Below, in pieces: positions 34,261 to 44,130 of a DNA stretch of 64,000 nucleotides. A program made the translations under genes and the position numbers. The DNA is taken from contig NZ_CP025938.1 of assembly GCF_002893765.1 (NCBI RefSeq), positions 2,499,501 to 2,563,500 on the forward strand. Reading direction: 5' to 3'. The first letter of the stretch is position 1; the number at the start of each line of letters is the position of its first letter. The notes beneath the pieces were generated by a model. The model did no database searches. It was not told the DNA's origin and saw nothing but the letters and a program-made list of their open reading frames with translations. The DNA comes from Tamlana carrageenivorans (GTDB lineage: Bacteria; Bacteroidota; Bacteroidia; Flavobacteriales; Flavobacteriaceae).

Positions 34261-35703
34261 TTACTTTTTTACAGCCAATTCACGTGTTAGCCAGCCGCTT
34301 TTACTTGCCGTTGCAATAGCGTAAGGCGTAATCCAAAATAAGCCAAAGGTATATAGCACGCTGTATGTATATGCCCAGAATGAGTCAGAAACCTTATAGC
34401 GTTTAGCGTAAAATAACATCGAGAAAGTCGAAATAATTAAGGTGCTTACTAAAGTTGAGCTAATAAAAAGTAATGGCTGTGAGATCACAAAAAATAACAT
34501 AAAAATGAGGAACGGATAAGTCATTATAATTTCTGACGACTGACTAAGAAATAATAATCTTGTACCGATTTTAGATTCTTTTTTAAAGTTTGTGAATACA
34601 TATTTAGACATTTCTATGTTTTCGCGAACATTACTACGGCCCCATCTAATAAACATCTTGTAAAGACCTTTATATTTTTCTGGTACTTTAGTATATGCAT
34701 AAGCATTTCTTTGAAACAAGACATGTTTGCCTTGTTTTAAAATCATGTTGGTTAAAGCACGATCCTCACCGATGTCTGAAGGCTTGCCCATAAAAGTTTG
34801 ATTAATCCACTCTGGAAGGCACGCAAATACAGCCGAACTTCTGTAAGCAGCAAGTGCTCCCGGGGTGCAAAGTACCGAGTTAAGGGTGCTTTCTGCCGAT
34901 CTTACAAATTCAAAGCTTAAAACAAAACTAACATCAAGCATCTTTGGTAGTAAGGCTTTCTTATTATTTAGAACTCGAATATTTCCAGCAACAGCACCAC
35001 ATTTTTCATTGTTTACAAAAGGACTTACTAAAAGTCTAATGGTATCCTTGTTTACAATGGAATCGCTATCTACGGTAACAAATATCTCACCAGATCCTTG
35101 GTTAAAACCATGGTATAGAGCATGACGCTTTCCTTTATTTTTAGGTTGTTGATAAATTTCTAAACGATCACCTAACATGTTTTTTGCTTTAAGCATCCAT
35201 TCCCAGGTATCATCTTTACTGCCATCATCAATAGCTAATAATTGCAACTTGTTTTCAGGGAAATCACTCTCTGCTAAACTGATTAACGTATCCCATACCT
35301 GTTTGCCCTCATTGTAGGCTGGCACGATTACAGTACAAGTTGGAAGCTCTTCATCTGAAACCGATGCAATCGGCTTGTAGCAAAAATATTTATATAAGGT
35401 ATATATGAAAAAACTCAATTTAAAAACGAGCAGTCCCGTACAGATAGCCAAGAAAATCATACCTAATGACGAAGATGATTGTTGTATGTTAAAATCATAA
35501 AAATCACTTTGTAATAAGTAAAAGAGGTAAACAGCATTTGCCATTAATAAGAAGGTGCTTGCCAATACTAGAAAACCCCATGTTCTTCCTGTTTTGTTTG
35601 AGATAAAATTCTTTGTGTTTGAAATACAGTGCTGTAGTAATGTATCTTTATTTGAATACGTATTTTGTGTTTGTTTTGAGTTCAGTTTTTGAGATCTTTC
35701 CAT
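34261..35703 (-). CDS. Membrane-bound family 2 glycosyltransferase (HAS/NodC-like)
   Basis: A 480-residue processive-type glycosyltransferase. Two N-terminal helices (about 42-105) are followed by a GT-A domain with VIVPAYNEGKQVW, IDDGSKDDT, the metal-binding TVDSDS and GEDRALTN, and FIRWGRSN. The Gln of the usual QxxRW motif is a Lys here. Several C-terminal helices form the channel. It would polymerise and export a polysaccharide; the sugar is unknown. It is a lone gene with no exopolysaccharide neighbours, so the pathway cannot be named. Confidence 0.85.
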   Translation of the reverse strand: MERSQKLNSKQTQNTYSNKDTLLQHCISNTKNFISNKTGRTWGFLVLASTFLLMANAVYLFYLLQSDFYDFNIQQSSSSLGMIFLAICTGLLVFKLSFFIYTLYKYFCYKPIASVSDEELPTCTVIVPAYNEGKQVWDTLISLAESDFPENKLQLLAIDDGSKDDTWEWMLKAKNMLGDRLEIYQQPKNKGKRHALYHGFNQGSGEIFVTVDSDSIVNKDTIRLLVSPFVNNEKCGAVAGNIRVLNNKKALLPKMLDVSFVLSFEFVRSAESTLNSVLCTPGALAAYRSSAVFACLPEWINQTFMGKPSDIGEDRALTNMILKQGKHVLFQRNAYAYTKVPEKYKGLYKMFIRWGRSNVRENIEMSKYVFTNFKKESKIGTRLLFLSQSSEIIMTYPFLIFMLFFVISQPLLFISSTLVSTLIISTFSMLFYAKRYKVSDSFWAYTYSVLYTFGLFWITPYAIATASKSGWLTRELAVKK

Positions 35704-35950
35704 TTATTTTTTAACGTGTATTGGTCTATTCTTATACGACTAGAAAGAGGGTTTAGATTCTTTTTACGATAATTTTAACGAAATCCATATTTATAAAATT
35801 AAAAGTGTTTCAAATATTATGTTTACAGGGTTTTAAGAGTATTTGTGTTTTTTTTAATGAGGTATATTTTTAAGTTTATATTTATTGTTTAAGTGTGTTT
35901 ATTTAGCTTTGATAGTAGATTAGAAGATCGTTTGCCCAAATGAATACTTG

Positions 35951-36328
35951 ATGAACATACATACACAAAATAGACCTGAATGGAAGTATCACTTAAATAC
36001 GGAGTATATTTATATCGATTTTTCAGGCTTGAATTCGGATAAAGACATTCTTAATCAAATAGAAATGGCAGTAGCCATGGGGCTAGAACGTCCCGATAAA
36101 TCGGTTAGAGCCTTGGTGCATTTTAAAGGTGCTAGAACAAATCCGGGAACCACTAGACAGATGGCTATTTTAGGTAAAATGGTACAGCCAAAGATTAAAA
36201 AATCGGTATTGGTGGGATCTAGTGATTTTTTATCGCTACTAGTAAAGGTTTATACCTCGCAAACAGGTAGTAAAATTAAGTTTTTTACCGATATGAGTGT
36301 GGCTTTAGAATACTTAACTAGCAATTAG
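35951..36328 (+). CDS. SpoIIAA/STAS-like small protein
   Basis: A 125-residue protein whose layout (YIDFSGLNSDKDILNQIEMA, then SVRALVHFKGARTNPGTT, then KKSVLVGSSDFLSLLVKVY and FFTDMSVALEYL) matches the STAS/SpoIIAA-like fold of unknown-function sensor-associated proteins. The ATG at 35951 is used; a TTG 3 bases upstream is less likely. It lies next to a damaged LuxR-type regulator and may have worked with it; this is inference. Confidence 0.6.
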   Translation: MNIHTQNRPEWKYHLNTEYIYIDFSGLNSDKDILNQIEMAVAMGLERPDKSVRALVHFKGARTNPGTTRQMAILGKMVQPKIKKSVLVGSSDFLSLLVKVYTSQTGSKIKFFTDMSVALEYLTSN

Positions 36329-36360
36329 TACGGCAGAGACGTGCACAGGTAAACAGATAA

Positions 36361-37159
36361 ATAAGTGTAGTTCTTATTTCTAAAAATAGATTTGACAAGG
36401 AAAAATCTTATTTATACGCTTTTAATTTTGAATTGATTGTGGTGGCATCGGCTAAGGATGTTGTACGTTACTCGGCCAATATTATTATCATAGATTACGA
36501 TACTATTTCTAGTCTAGACCCAGTCCTTTTAGAAATAAACGCGATACCTGATGCGTCCAATATACCTGTTTTCCTTTTTACCGTAAATCTTGTAGATACG
36601 GTTTTTAATTCCTGTATGAAATACAGTTTTTTTTGGGTTTCTAAATACCTTAACCCATGCCACTGCCGTAATGTGGTTAAATTCTGGTAATAGTCAATTT
36701 TTGAAGTTTACCGAAAACACCCTTAAAAACAATGAACTGAATCGGTTATTAAGTACCAACTACCTCTCTTTGGATACCAAAAATCAATTTTTAGAGCAGA
36801 CGAATAGGCGTTTAGAAAAGTTAATTGGAGATGATAGAAAAAACACGACCCGACAACTCCAAAAGTTAAGTGATTCTATTGAAAAGCATCTTAAAGACGA
36901 ATATCAATATCAATTGTTTAAAGTTCATTTTGAAGAAGTTCACCCGCTATTTTATAAGCGTTTATTGGAAATTGATAACTCTTTCTCTGATGGCAATTTA
37001 AAATTGGCATCTTTTATTAAGATGGGTTTTAATAATTCTGAAATCTCTTTCTTTTTAAATGTATCATTGGCGGCTGTAAAAAAAGGGATTCAAAGAATGA
37101 AGCAAAAATTAAATATTCCGCCTCACGAATCCCTAAGAGAATTTATATTTAAAATTTAG
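36361..37159 (+). pseudogene. LuxR-type response regulator, disrupted
   Basis: A receiver-like part (VVLISKNRFDKEKSYLYAF to IPVFLFTVNLVDTVFNSC) and a C-terminal DNA-binding part from about 36620, ending in a LuxR-type HTH (SFIKMGFNNSEISFFLNVSL), lie in different frames. Removing one T from the T8 run at 36627-36634 joins them. No ATG opens the first part: its frame is open from 36361, whose first codon is ATA where an ATG would give MSVVLIS. Length restored would be about 260 residues. It would be a two-component or one-component regulator of unknown targets; the receiver Asp (IIDYD) is visible. Confidence 0.7.
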
Positions 37160-37488
37160 GCATTTTTTCATTTCGTTATAGGATACTTGGCGAAAAGAGA
37201 TTTGCTGTTAGCTGTTAATGATTTGATAAATAAAAAGGAGATCGTTTTTTATAGTTTATAACGCAATGACTTGAAAAAAATTAGGCTAAAACCTAAAATG
37301 TCTCCCATTTGTCTCCCTGGTTGTAGTTGGTATACTTTGTTTTTTGAGTTTAATTTGTAGGAAATAAATTAAAAAAGTTTAAAAATTGAAAAGATGGTTT
37401 AGCCAACTGATTTAACCTAGGTTGGTAGGTCTTTTAAGTTTTAAATACCATGATCATTTATTTAATTACTCTCAATGCTGATTACATT

Positions 37489-37608
37489 ATGACAACCAAA
37501 TTATTTAAAAATGTACGCCATAAGTCCTTGCCTTTGTTTTTTGGAGGTTTCCTGGCTATCGGTTATTTCTTATTAATTTTCTTATTAATTTTTAGATATT
37601 GTTTCTAA
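37489..37608 (+). CDS. Possible small membrane peptide, 39 residues
   Basis: ATG at 37489, TAA at 37606-37608. The peptide has a basic start (MTTKLFKNVRHK) and one hydrophobic helix of about 22 residues ending FRYCF. Small single-helix peptides are common but easily missed; there is no family match or clear promoter, so it is a weak prediction. Confidence 0.3.
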   Translation: MTTKLFKNVRHKSLPLFFGGFLAIGYFLLIFLLIFRYCF

Positions 37609-37684
37609 TGATAATAAGAATCATATTATAAGATTCTAGTCTATCAAAAAAGCTATTTTCAATTAAAAAACAACTCTCAAAAAG

Positions 37685-37714
37685 AAACCCCATAAAGCTA
37701 GCTTTATGGGGTTT
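37685..37714 (-). terminator. Terminator of pnp
   Basis: AAACCCCATAAAGC and GCTTTATGGGGTTT are perfect 14-base arms around TA, 22 bases past the pnp stop codon on the minus strand. Confidence 0.85.
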
Positions 37715-37735
37715 AATCTATATAGGAATCAAATA

Positions 37736-39979
37736 TTATCTGTCTCCTTTAGGTTTTCTATCGTCACGACGATTATCACGTCCGCGATTATCATTACCTC
37801 TGTTATCACGTCCACCTGAACGTTTATCGTCTCTTGGTGGTCTTGCTACATAACCTTCTGGTTTTGGTAAAATAGCTTTACGAGATACTTTCTCTTTACG
37901 CGTTCTTGGGTCTACACCAAAGTATTTCACATCAAAGACGTCACCCATATTAACCACATCGGTTACGTTTTCAGTACGTTCCCAAGCTAATTCACTTACG
38001 TGTAATAAAACCTCATTTCCTGGAGCTTCCGTATATTCTACAACAGCACCAAAATCAAGCATTTTAATAACTTTAACTTGGTAAACCTTGCCTACTTCTG
38101 GCTTAAACATTAAAGCATCGATTTTAGCATTAACGGCATCAATACCTTTACTACCTACACCAAGAACTTCAACAATACCTTCTTCGGTAACAGGATCTTC
38201 ATTAATTACAATTGTAGTATCAGTTTCTTTTTGTAATTCTTGAATTACCTTTCCACCAGGTCCGATTAGAGCACCGATAAATTCATTAGGAATACGACGT
38301 GTAATCATCGTTGGAGCGTGATCTTTAACTTCTGCATTAGGAGTTGAAATAGTCTCCGTTATTTTTCCTAAAATATGTAAACGACCATCTCTGGCTTGTT
38401 TTAAAGCATTAACAAGAATTTCATAAGAAAGTCCTTTTACTTTAATATCCATTTGACATGCGGTAATACCATCGGCAGTACCTGTAACTTTAAAATCCAT
38501 GTCTCCTAAATGATCTTCATCACCTAAAATATCAGATAAAACAGCATATTTTCCAGAATCTGCATCAGAAATTAATCCCATAGCGATACCAGAAACAGGT
38601 TTCTTTAATTGTACACCTGCATCCATCATAGCCATAGTACCAGCACAAACTGTAGCCATAGAAGAAGAACCATTAGATTCTAAGATTTCAGAAACTACTC
38701 TTACGGTGTAAGGACAATCTTCAGGAACCATACCTTTTAAGGCACGTTGCGCTAAGTTACCATGTCCTACCTCACGACGAGATGTTCCACGAATTGGTCT
38801 TGCTTCACCTGTAGAAAAAGGAGGGAAGTTATAGTGTAAATAGAAACGCTCTTCACCTTCAAAAGATGGCATATCTATTTGATTAGCTTCTCTAGAAGTT
38901 CCTAAAGTAACGGTTGCTAAAGCTTGAGTTTCCCCACGTGTAAATATAGAAGAACCATGCGTTGATGGTAAATAATCTACTTCACACCAAATTGGTCTGA
39001 TGTCTGTTGTTTTACGACCATCTAAACGTAAGCCTTCATTTAAAGTTAAATCTCTTACAGCAGTTTTTTCAGCTTTGCTGTAATATTTAGAGATTAATCC
39101 TCCAAAATCTTCTAATTCTTCTTCCGAAAATGAAGCGATTATTTCTTCTTTTATTTCTGCAAATGCAGCACTTCTTTCATGTTTTGAAGATCCAGCTTTG
39201 GCTACAGCATAAACTTTATCATATGCCATATCATGAATTTTTTGTGCTAATTCAGCATCTTCACGTTCTGGCTCATATTCGCGCGTATCTTTTTTACCAA
39301 AAGCTTTAGCCAATTTTACTTGGGCTTCACATTGCACTTTGATCGCTTCGTGTGCAAATTTGATAGCTTCGGTCATTTCTTCTTCAGAAATTTCATCCAT
39401 TTCACCTTCAACCATCATTACAGAGTCTGCTGATGCACCGATAACCATATCGATATCACTTTCTGCAAGTTGAGTATAAGAAGGGTTAATAATGAATTCT
39501 CCATTGATTCTACCTACTCTTACTTCAGAAATAGGGCATTCAAAAGGGAAATCTGACAATTGAATTGCAGCTGATGCCGCTAAACCAGCCATCGCATCAG
39601 GCATAACTTCTGGATCATGAGACATTAATTGAATCATTACCTGAGTTTCTGAATGGTAATCTTTTGGGAATAACGGACGTAAAACACGATCCACTAAACG
39701 CATCGTTAATACTTCACCATCACTTGGGCGTGCTTCTCTTTTGAAGAAACCACCTGGATAGCGTCCTGCAGCAGCAAATTTTTCACGATAATCAACTGTT
39801 AGCGGTAAAAAGTCTACATCTGAAGATTTGTAATTGGAAACAACTGTACATAACAACATACATTTTCCTGATTGAACAACAACAGAGCCATGTGCCTGTT
39901 TTGCTAATTTTCCAGTTTCAATAGAGATTTCTCTACCGTCCCCTAGGTCTATGACCTCTTTAAAAACTTGTGGAATCAT
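37736..39979 (-). CDS. pnp: Polynucleotide phosphorylase
   Basis: A 747-residue 3'-5' exoribonuclease. Two RNase PH domains are followed by KH (EFIGALIGPGGKVIQELQ) and S1 (GKVYQVKVIKMLDFGAVVEY) RNA-binding domains. The C-terminal tail of about 30 residues is rich in Arg, Gly and Asp (RDNRGNDNRGRDNRRDD), a common feature of Bacteroidota RNA-binding proteins. It degrades mRNA in the cytoplasm and lies downstream of rpsO, the classical rpsO-pnp order, though an rpsO terminator separates them. Confidence 0.98.
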   Translation of the reverse strand: MIPQVFKEVIDLGDGREISIETGKLAKQAHGSVVVQSGKCMLLCTVVSNYKSSDVDFLPLTVDYREKFAAAGRYPGGFFKREARPSDGEVLTMRLVDRVLRPLFPKDYHSETQVMIQLMSHDPEVMPDAMAGLAASAAIQLSDFPFECPISEVRVGRINGEFIINPSYTQLAESDIDMVIGASADSVMMVEGEMDEISEEEMTEAIKFAHEAIKVQCEAQVKLAKAFGKKDTREYEPEREDAELAQKIHDMAYDKVYAVAKAGSSKHERSAAFAEIKEEIIASFSEEELEDFGGLISKYYSKAEKTAVRDLTLNEGLRLDGRKTTDIRPIWCEVDYLPSTHGSSIFTRGETQALATVTLGTSREANQIDMPSFEGEERFYLHYNFPPFSTGEARPIRGTSRREVGHGNLAQRALKGMVPEDCPYTVRVVSEILESNGSSSMATVCAGTMAMMDAGVQLKKPVSGIAMGLISDADSGKYAVLSDILGDEDHLGDMDFKVTGTADGITACQMDIKVKGLSYEILVNALKQARDGRLHILGKITETISTPNAEVKDHAPTMITRRIPNEFIGALIGPGGKVIQELQKETDTTIVINEDPVTEEGIVEVLGVGSKGIDAVNAKIDALMFKPEVGKVYQVKVIKMLDFGAVVEYTEAPGNEVLLHVSELAWERTENVTDVVNMGDVFDVKYFGVDPRTRKEKVSRKAILPKPEGYVARPPRDDKRSGGRDNRGNDNRGRDNRRDDRKPKGDR

Positions 39980-40154
39980 AAATATTTTATACTAAATTAA
40001 ACAATGGTCGTTGTGTTGTTGTGTGTAGTTGTTGTGTGACCAATGAAAAACTGTAATTAGCTTCTTCAATACGTGATTTAAACTCTTACGTTAGAGCTGT
40101 TTTTTGAAAATCTTAGTTCGAAAATAGGAAAGTCAAAAACTAATGGCTAAGATA

Positions 40155-40183
40155 AAAAAAAGGGGCTAAATTAGCCCCTTTTT
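40155..40183 (-). terminator. Terminator of rpsO
   Basis: AAAAAGGGGCTAA and TTAGCCCCTTTTT form a strong stem with T tract on either strand, 5 bases past the rpsO stop codon. It separates rpsO from pnp transcription. Confidence 0.85.
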
Positions 40184-40187
40184 AATG

Positions 40188-40457
40188 TTATTTTCTTAAT
40201 CCTAGTTCTTTTACTATGGCACGATATCTTAAGATATCTTTCTTAGTTAAGTAATCTAGTAAAGATCTACGCTTACCTACTAATTTTACTAACGAACGCT
40301 CAGTATTATAATCTTTACGATTCTTTTTTAAGTGCTCTGTTAAGTGATTAATTCTGTGCGTGAATAACGCGATTTGACCTTCTGCAGAACCAGTATCGTT
40401 TTTTCCTTTACCGTGTTTTGCGAAAAGTTCTTCCTTTGCTTCTTTTGCTAAATACAT
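40188..40457 (-). CDS. rpsO: Ribosomal protein S15
   Basis: An 89-residue 30S protein binding 16S rRNA: GSAEGQIALFTHRINHLTEHL, RSLVKLVGKRRSLLDYL and YRAIVKELGLRK. The start is set at MYLAKEAKEELF, which is the normal S15 beginning; a longer frame from 40514 adds 19 unrelated residues and would start within the promoter region. Confidence 0.96.
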   Translation of the reverse strand: MYLAKEAKEELFAKHGKGKNDTGSAEGQIALFTHRINHLTEHLKKNRKDYNTERSLVKLVGKRRSLLDYLTKKDILRYRAIVKELGLRK

Positions 40458-40511
40458 GCTAATATTATTGTAAATGATTTTTATGTACACGAAAGATTTT
40501 CTTTCGAGCGG

Positions 40512-40519
40512 CAAATATA
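40512..40519 (-). promoter_or_regulatory. rpsO: Candidate -7 box of rpsO
   Basis: On the minus strand TATATTTG fits TAnnTTTG, 54 bases before the chosen rpsO start. No TTG is found at 17-23 bases upstream. Confidence 0.4.
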
Positions 40520-40700
40520 CTAACTTTTTTGGGTTTGATTGTTTTTTTTGCGTAACTTTTACTGATTAAATGGATTACGATTTGAAATATTATTTACCTC
40601 GTTAGAATTTTAAGTCATAAGGGTTTAAATAAACGCTTTAAGAATAAAGATTATATAGCATGCTCAATTTTTATGAATTAATAAATGTTTAGGATAAACT

Positions 40701-41810
40701 ATGAAGGCTCTATTTTCTCACAACAACTTTCCAGATACTTACGATTCTTTAGAAAGAATCTTTAATAATACTTATAATGGTATCGCTATCCTTACTTTGG
40801 ATGGGGATTGGATAAAAGTTAATGATAGTGTTTGTGAACTTTTTGGGTATTCTAGACAAGAGTTGTTCAACATGAACATTGAAAATGTTATTTTCCGGGA
40901 AGATCTAGGGGTGCATCAAGTTAAATATGAGCATTTACTTCAAGGGAAAATTAGTAGGTATCGGGTTAGGCAACGCTATTTTCATAAAGATGGTTCAATT
41001 ATTTGGGTGCTAATATCGGTTTCGCTAATTGTAAATGCCGATGGTACTCCTGGTCAAATGATTTGGCAGTTTTCTGACATTACCAACCGAAAGAGAAATC
41101 AAGATAAGTTAAAATTAATGTTGCGTGTTGTTCGAGAACAAAATGAACGACTAACAGCTTTTGCCGAAATTATTACCCATAATTTAAGGTCGCATTCTGG
41201 AAATTTATCGACTATTAAAGGGTTTTTGGAGGAAGAATTTAGCTGGTTAGCCGGGAATGAAAATTTTGAACTCTTATCAAACGCCGTGGATAATCTGGAA
41301 GAAACCGTATCACATTTAACCGAAGTGGCTAAAATAAAGCCTGTGGCATCAAGTGAGATTAAACATTTAAACCTATTCGATTATGTCGATAAGGCTATTT
41401 ATACCGTAGCCGCTTTTGCCAAAAACACGAATACGACTATTATTAATAATGTAGATGAAGATTTGACTATTAAAGCAATACCTGCCTATTTAGATAGTAT
41501 TATTTTAAATTTTTTAACTAATGCAATGAAATATAGAGCTGAAAATAGGATGCCTCAAATTGAATTGAGCACAACGAATGAAGCAGAGTTTGTCATTTTA
41601 AAAATAAAGGACAATGGTAAGGGCATAGATTTAGAAAAATACGGCGATAAGCTATTTCAAATGTATAAAACCTTTCACTACAATAAAGACGCTATTGGTA
41701 TTGGATTGTTTATAACTAAAAATCACATAGAATCTTTAGGTGGGCATGTTAAGGTTGATAGCGAAGTGGGTAAAGGGACTGTCTTTTCTATATTTTTTAA
41801 AAGTGCATAA
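40701..41810 (+). CDS. PAS-domain sensor histidine kinase
   Basis: A 369-residue kinase without membrane helices. The PAS domain at about 15-140 has IFNNTYNGIAILTLDGDW and SDITNRKRNQ. The dimerisation helix with phospho-His is FAEIITHNLRSHSGNLS (about residue 165). The ATPase region has LNFLTNAMKYR (N box), DNGKGIDL (G1) and IGIGLFITKN (G2). Soluble location suggests sensing a cytoplasmic signal. No response regulator lies next to it. Confidence 0.9.
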   Translation: MKALFSHNNFPDTYDSLERIFNNTYNGIAILTLDGDWIKVNDSVCELFGYSRQELFNMNIENVIFREDLGVHQVKYEHLLQGKISRYRVRQRYFHKDGSIIWVLISVSLIVNADGTPGQMIWQFSDITNRKRNQDKLKLMLRVVREQNERLTAFAEIITHNLRSHSGNLSTIKGFLEEEFSWLAGNENFELLSNAVDNLEETVSHLTEVAKIKPVASSEIKHLNLFDYVDKAIYTVAAFAKNTNTTIINNVDEDLTIKAIPAYLDSIILNFLTNAMKYRAENRMPQIELSTTNEAEFVILKIKDNGKGIDLEKYGDKLFQMYKTFHYNKDAIGIGLFITKNHIESLGGHVKVDSEVGKGTVFSIFFKSA

Positions 41811-41846
41811 AAAAACCTGTTTTAATTAATAAAACAGGCTTTTTTA
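41811..41846. terminator. Bidirectional terminator between the kinase gene and accD
   Basis: AAAAACCTGTTTTA and TAAAACAGGCTTTTT form a stem with A and T tracts between convergent genes, 1 base past the kinase stop codon. Confidence 0.85.
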
Positions 41847-41866
41847 TATCTTATTGATTAAAAAAA

Positions 41867-42724
41867 TTACGCTCTTAAAGGTTGATTAAGTACTAAATCT
41901 AAATATTGATTTACCTTATTTTTTAATTCTTTACGTTGGCTAATAAAATCTAAAAATCCGTGTTCTAGTAAAAACTCTGAAGTTTGGAAGCCATCTGGTA
42001 AATCTTTACCAGTAGTGTCTTTAACAATTCTAGGTCCTGCAAAGCCAATTAAGGCCCCTGGTTCTGCAATATTAATATCACCTAACATGGCAAAAGAAGC
42101 AGTAATTCCACCCGTAGTAGGGTCTGTACAAAGTGATATGTAAGGTATTCCAGCATCGGCTAATTGTGCTAGTTTTACAGAGGTTTTTGCAAGCTGCATT
42201 AAGGATAAAGCAGCTTCCATCATACGGGCTCCACCGGATTTAGAAATAACCATCAACGGAATGTTATTCTTTAGAGAATAATCTGCCGCTCTAGCAATTT
42301 TTTCGCCAACAACACTACCCATAGATCCCCCTATAAAAGCGAAATCCATACAGGCAACAACTAAATCTTTACCTTTAGATTTACCCACAGCGGTTCTAAC
42401 GGCGTCTTTTAAGTTGGTTTTATTTTGAGCTGATTTTAAACGCTCTGGATACTTTTTGGTATCCTCGAATTTTAAAGGGTCTTTAGATTCTAAGTTAGCA
42501 TCAAGCTCTTTAAAGGTATTATCGTCAAAAAGGATTTCGAAATATTCTTTACTTCCTATTCTTACATGGTAACCATCTTCTGGACTTACATAGAAGTTTT
42601 TCTCTAGTTCTTCGGTATCTACAATTTTACCTGTTGGAGATTTGTACCAAAGACCTTTAGGTGTGTCTTTTTTCTCTTCGGTAGTGGTGGTGATACCTTT
42701 TGTTGTTCTTTTAAACCAAGTCAT
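41867..42724 (-). CDS. accD: Acetyl-CoA carboxylase carboxyltransferase subunit beta
   Basis: A 285-residue subunit that transfers the carboxyl group from biotin to acetyl-CoA in the first step of fatty acid synthesis. The core motifs DFAFIGGSMGSVVGEK, SKSGGARMMEAA and PTTGGITASFAM are intact. The N-terminal region corresponding to the zinc ribbon (residues 24-60, GLWYKSPTGKIV and NFYVSPEDGYHVRIG) lacks all four Cys that bind zinc in E. coli AccD. This is probably a lineage feature rather than a defect. It is transcribed alone after the fbaA region. Confidence 0.96.
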   Translation of the reverse strand: MTWFKRTTKGITTTTEEKKDTPKGLWYKSPTGKIVDTEELEKNFYVSPEDGYHVRIGSKEYFEILFDDNTFKELDANLESKDPLKFEDTKKYPERLKSAQNKTNLKDAVRTAVGKSKGKDLVVACMDFAFIGGSMGSVVGEKIARAADYSLKNNIPLMVISKSGGARMMEAALSLMQLAKTSVKLAQLADAGIPYISLCTDPTTGGITASFAMLGDINIAEPGALIGFAGPRIVKDTTGKDLPDGFQTSEFLLEHGFLDFISQRKELKNKVNQYLDLVLNQPLRA

Positions 42725-42955
42725 ATTCTTTAATATATTTTAGTTTCTTCAGCTGGGCTAAAAAAATGGTTTTCAATTTTTAATGTTTAAGACTGCTTTT
42801 TTCTAAAATTTTAGTGTTAAACCGAAATAAATTCGCATTAAACCATTAAGAAAAAGTCTGACTACAAAATTAAGCCTTTTTTTAAATTTCTAGTAATCAC
42901 ATTCATGTTTTCTTATGGAGTTGTTGTAAATTGTTGAAAAACAAATTTGTAGTAA

Positions 42956-42985
42956 AAAAAAGGTTCTGCTTATCGCAGAACCTTT
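42956..42985 (-). terminator. Terminator of fbaA
   Basis: GGTTCTGC and GCAGAACC with flanking A and T tracts form a stem 32 bases past the fbaA stop codon. Confidence 0.85.
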
Positions 42986-43016
42986 AATGGATATTTGTAG
43001 TAAAATTAACTTGATA

Positions 43017-44084
43017 CTATAAAGTATTTACGTTGTTTAAATCTTCAAAAGCCTTTTTTAAACGAGCTACAAATGTTTTTTCGCCTTCACGAAGCCAAAC
43101 TCTTGGGTCGTAATATTTTTTATTTGGAGAGTCATCCCCATCAGGGTTTCCGATTTGAGATTTTAAGTATTCCGATTTTTCTCCCATATAATCTCTAATA
43201 CCGGTCATGAATGCGTATTGCAAGTCGGTATCAATATTCATTTTAATTACACCATAGCTAATACCTTCACGAATTTCTTCTACTGTAGAACCCGATCCAC
43301 CATGAAATACAAAGTCGATATGGTTGTGTTCTACATTGTATTTTTTAGAAATGTATTCTTGGGAATTCTTTAAAATTTTAGGTGTTAACTTTACGTTTCC
43401 TGGTTTGTAAACCCCGTGAACATTACCAAAAGCAGCGGCAATTGTAAATTGAGAACTTACTTTACTTAGTTCTTCATAAGCATAGGCAACTTCTTCAGGC
43501 TGCGTGTATAATTTTGAATCATCTACATCCGAATTATCAACTCCATCTTCTTCACCACCAGTAATACCTAACTCAATCTCTAAAGTCATGCCCATCTTGC
43601 TCATACGCTCTAAATACGTTTTGCAAATGGCAATGTTTTCTTCAATAGGTTCTTCAGATAAATCAATCATATGAGAGCTGAAAAGCGGTTTTCCAGTTTC
43701 AGCGAAATGTTTTTCACTAGCATCTAATAATCCATCAATCCAAGGTAATAATTTCTTTGCACAGTGGTCTGTATGTAAAATTACAGGAACACCATATGCT
43801 TCCGCTAAGGTATGAACGTGTTTTGCACCTGCAACACCACCAGCAATAGCAGCTTTTTGTCCGTCGTTACTTAAACCTTTACCTGCATTAAATTGAGCAC
43901 CACCATTTGAAAACTGAATGATTACAGGAGCGTTCAAGTCTCTAGCTGTTTCTAAAACACCATTAATGGTATCTGATCCTATAACGTTAACAGCTGGAAG
44001 TGCGTAGTTATTATCTTTTGCATGTTTGAATATAGCTTGAACTTCTTGTCCTGTAGCTACTCCTGGTTTAATATTGTGTCCCAT
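43017..44084 (-). CDS. fbaA: Class II fructose-bisphosphate aldolase
   Basis: A 355-residue zinc enzyme that cleaves fructose 1,6-bisphosphate in glycolysis and works in reverse in gluconeogenesis. Motifs: VILHTDHCAKKLLPWID with metal-binding His, LEIELGITGGEEDGVDN, AAFGNVHGVY and FHGGSGST. Full length, with a strong promoter upstream at 44102-44130 and a terminator downstream, so it is likely a single-gene unit. Confidence 0.97.
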   Translation of the reverse strand: MGHNIKPGVATGQEVQAIFKHAKDNNYALPAVNVIGSDTINGVLETARDLNAPVIIQFSNGGAQFNAGKGLSNDGQKAAIAGGVAGAKHVHTLAEAYGVPVILHTDHCAKKLLPWIDGLLDASEKHFAETGKPLFSSHMIDLSEEPIEENIAICKTYLERMSKMGMTLEIELGITGGEEDGVDNSDVDDSKLYTQPEEVAYAYEELSKVSSQFTIAAAFGNVHGVYKPGNVKLTPKILKNSQEYISKKYNVEHNHIDFVFHGGSGSTVEEIREGISYGVIKMNIDTDLQYAFMTGIRDYMGEKSEYLKSQIGNPDGDDSPNKKYYDPRVWLREGEKTFVARLKKAFEDLNNVNTL

Positions 44085-44101
44085 TTTTAAAAAATATAAT
44101 T

Positions 44102-44130
44102 CAAAGTTAGTAAAGTATAAAAGTAATCAA
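44102..44130 (-). promoter_or_regulatory. fbaA: Promoter of fbaA
   Basis: On the minus strand TTG (44128-44130), an 18-base spacer and TAACTTTG (44102-44109) match the Bacteroidota consensus TTG-N17-23-TAnnTTTG, 17 bases before the fbaA ATG. Confidence 0.75.

Larger units (their letters stand above)
37160..37735. other. 576-base region with a possible small membrane peptide gene
   Basis: Lies between the damaged regulator and pnp. It holds the terminator of pnp (37685-37714) and one small ORF at 37489-37608. No repeats, RNA genes or other ORFs were seen. Confidence 0.5.
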
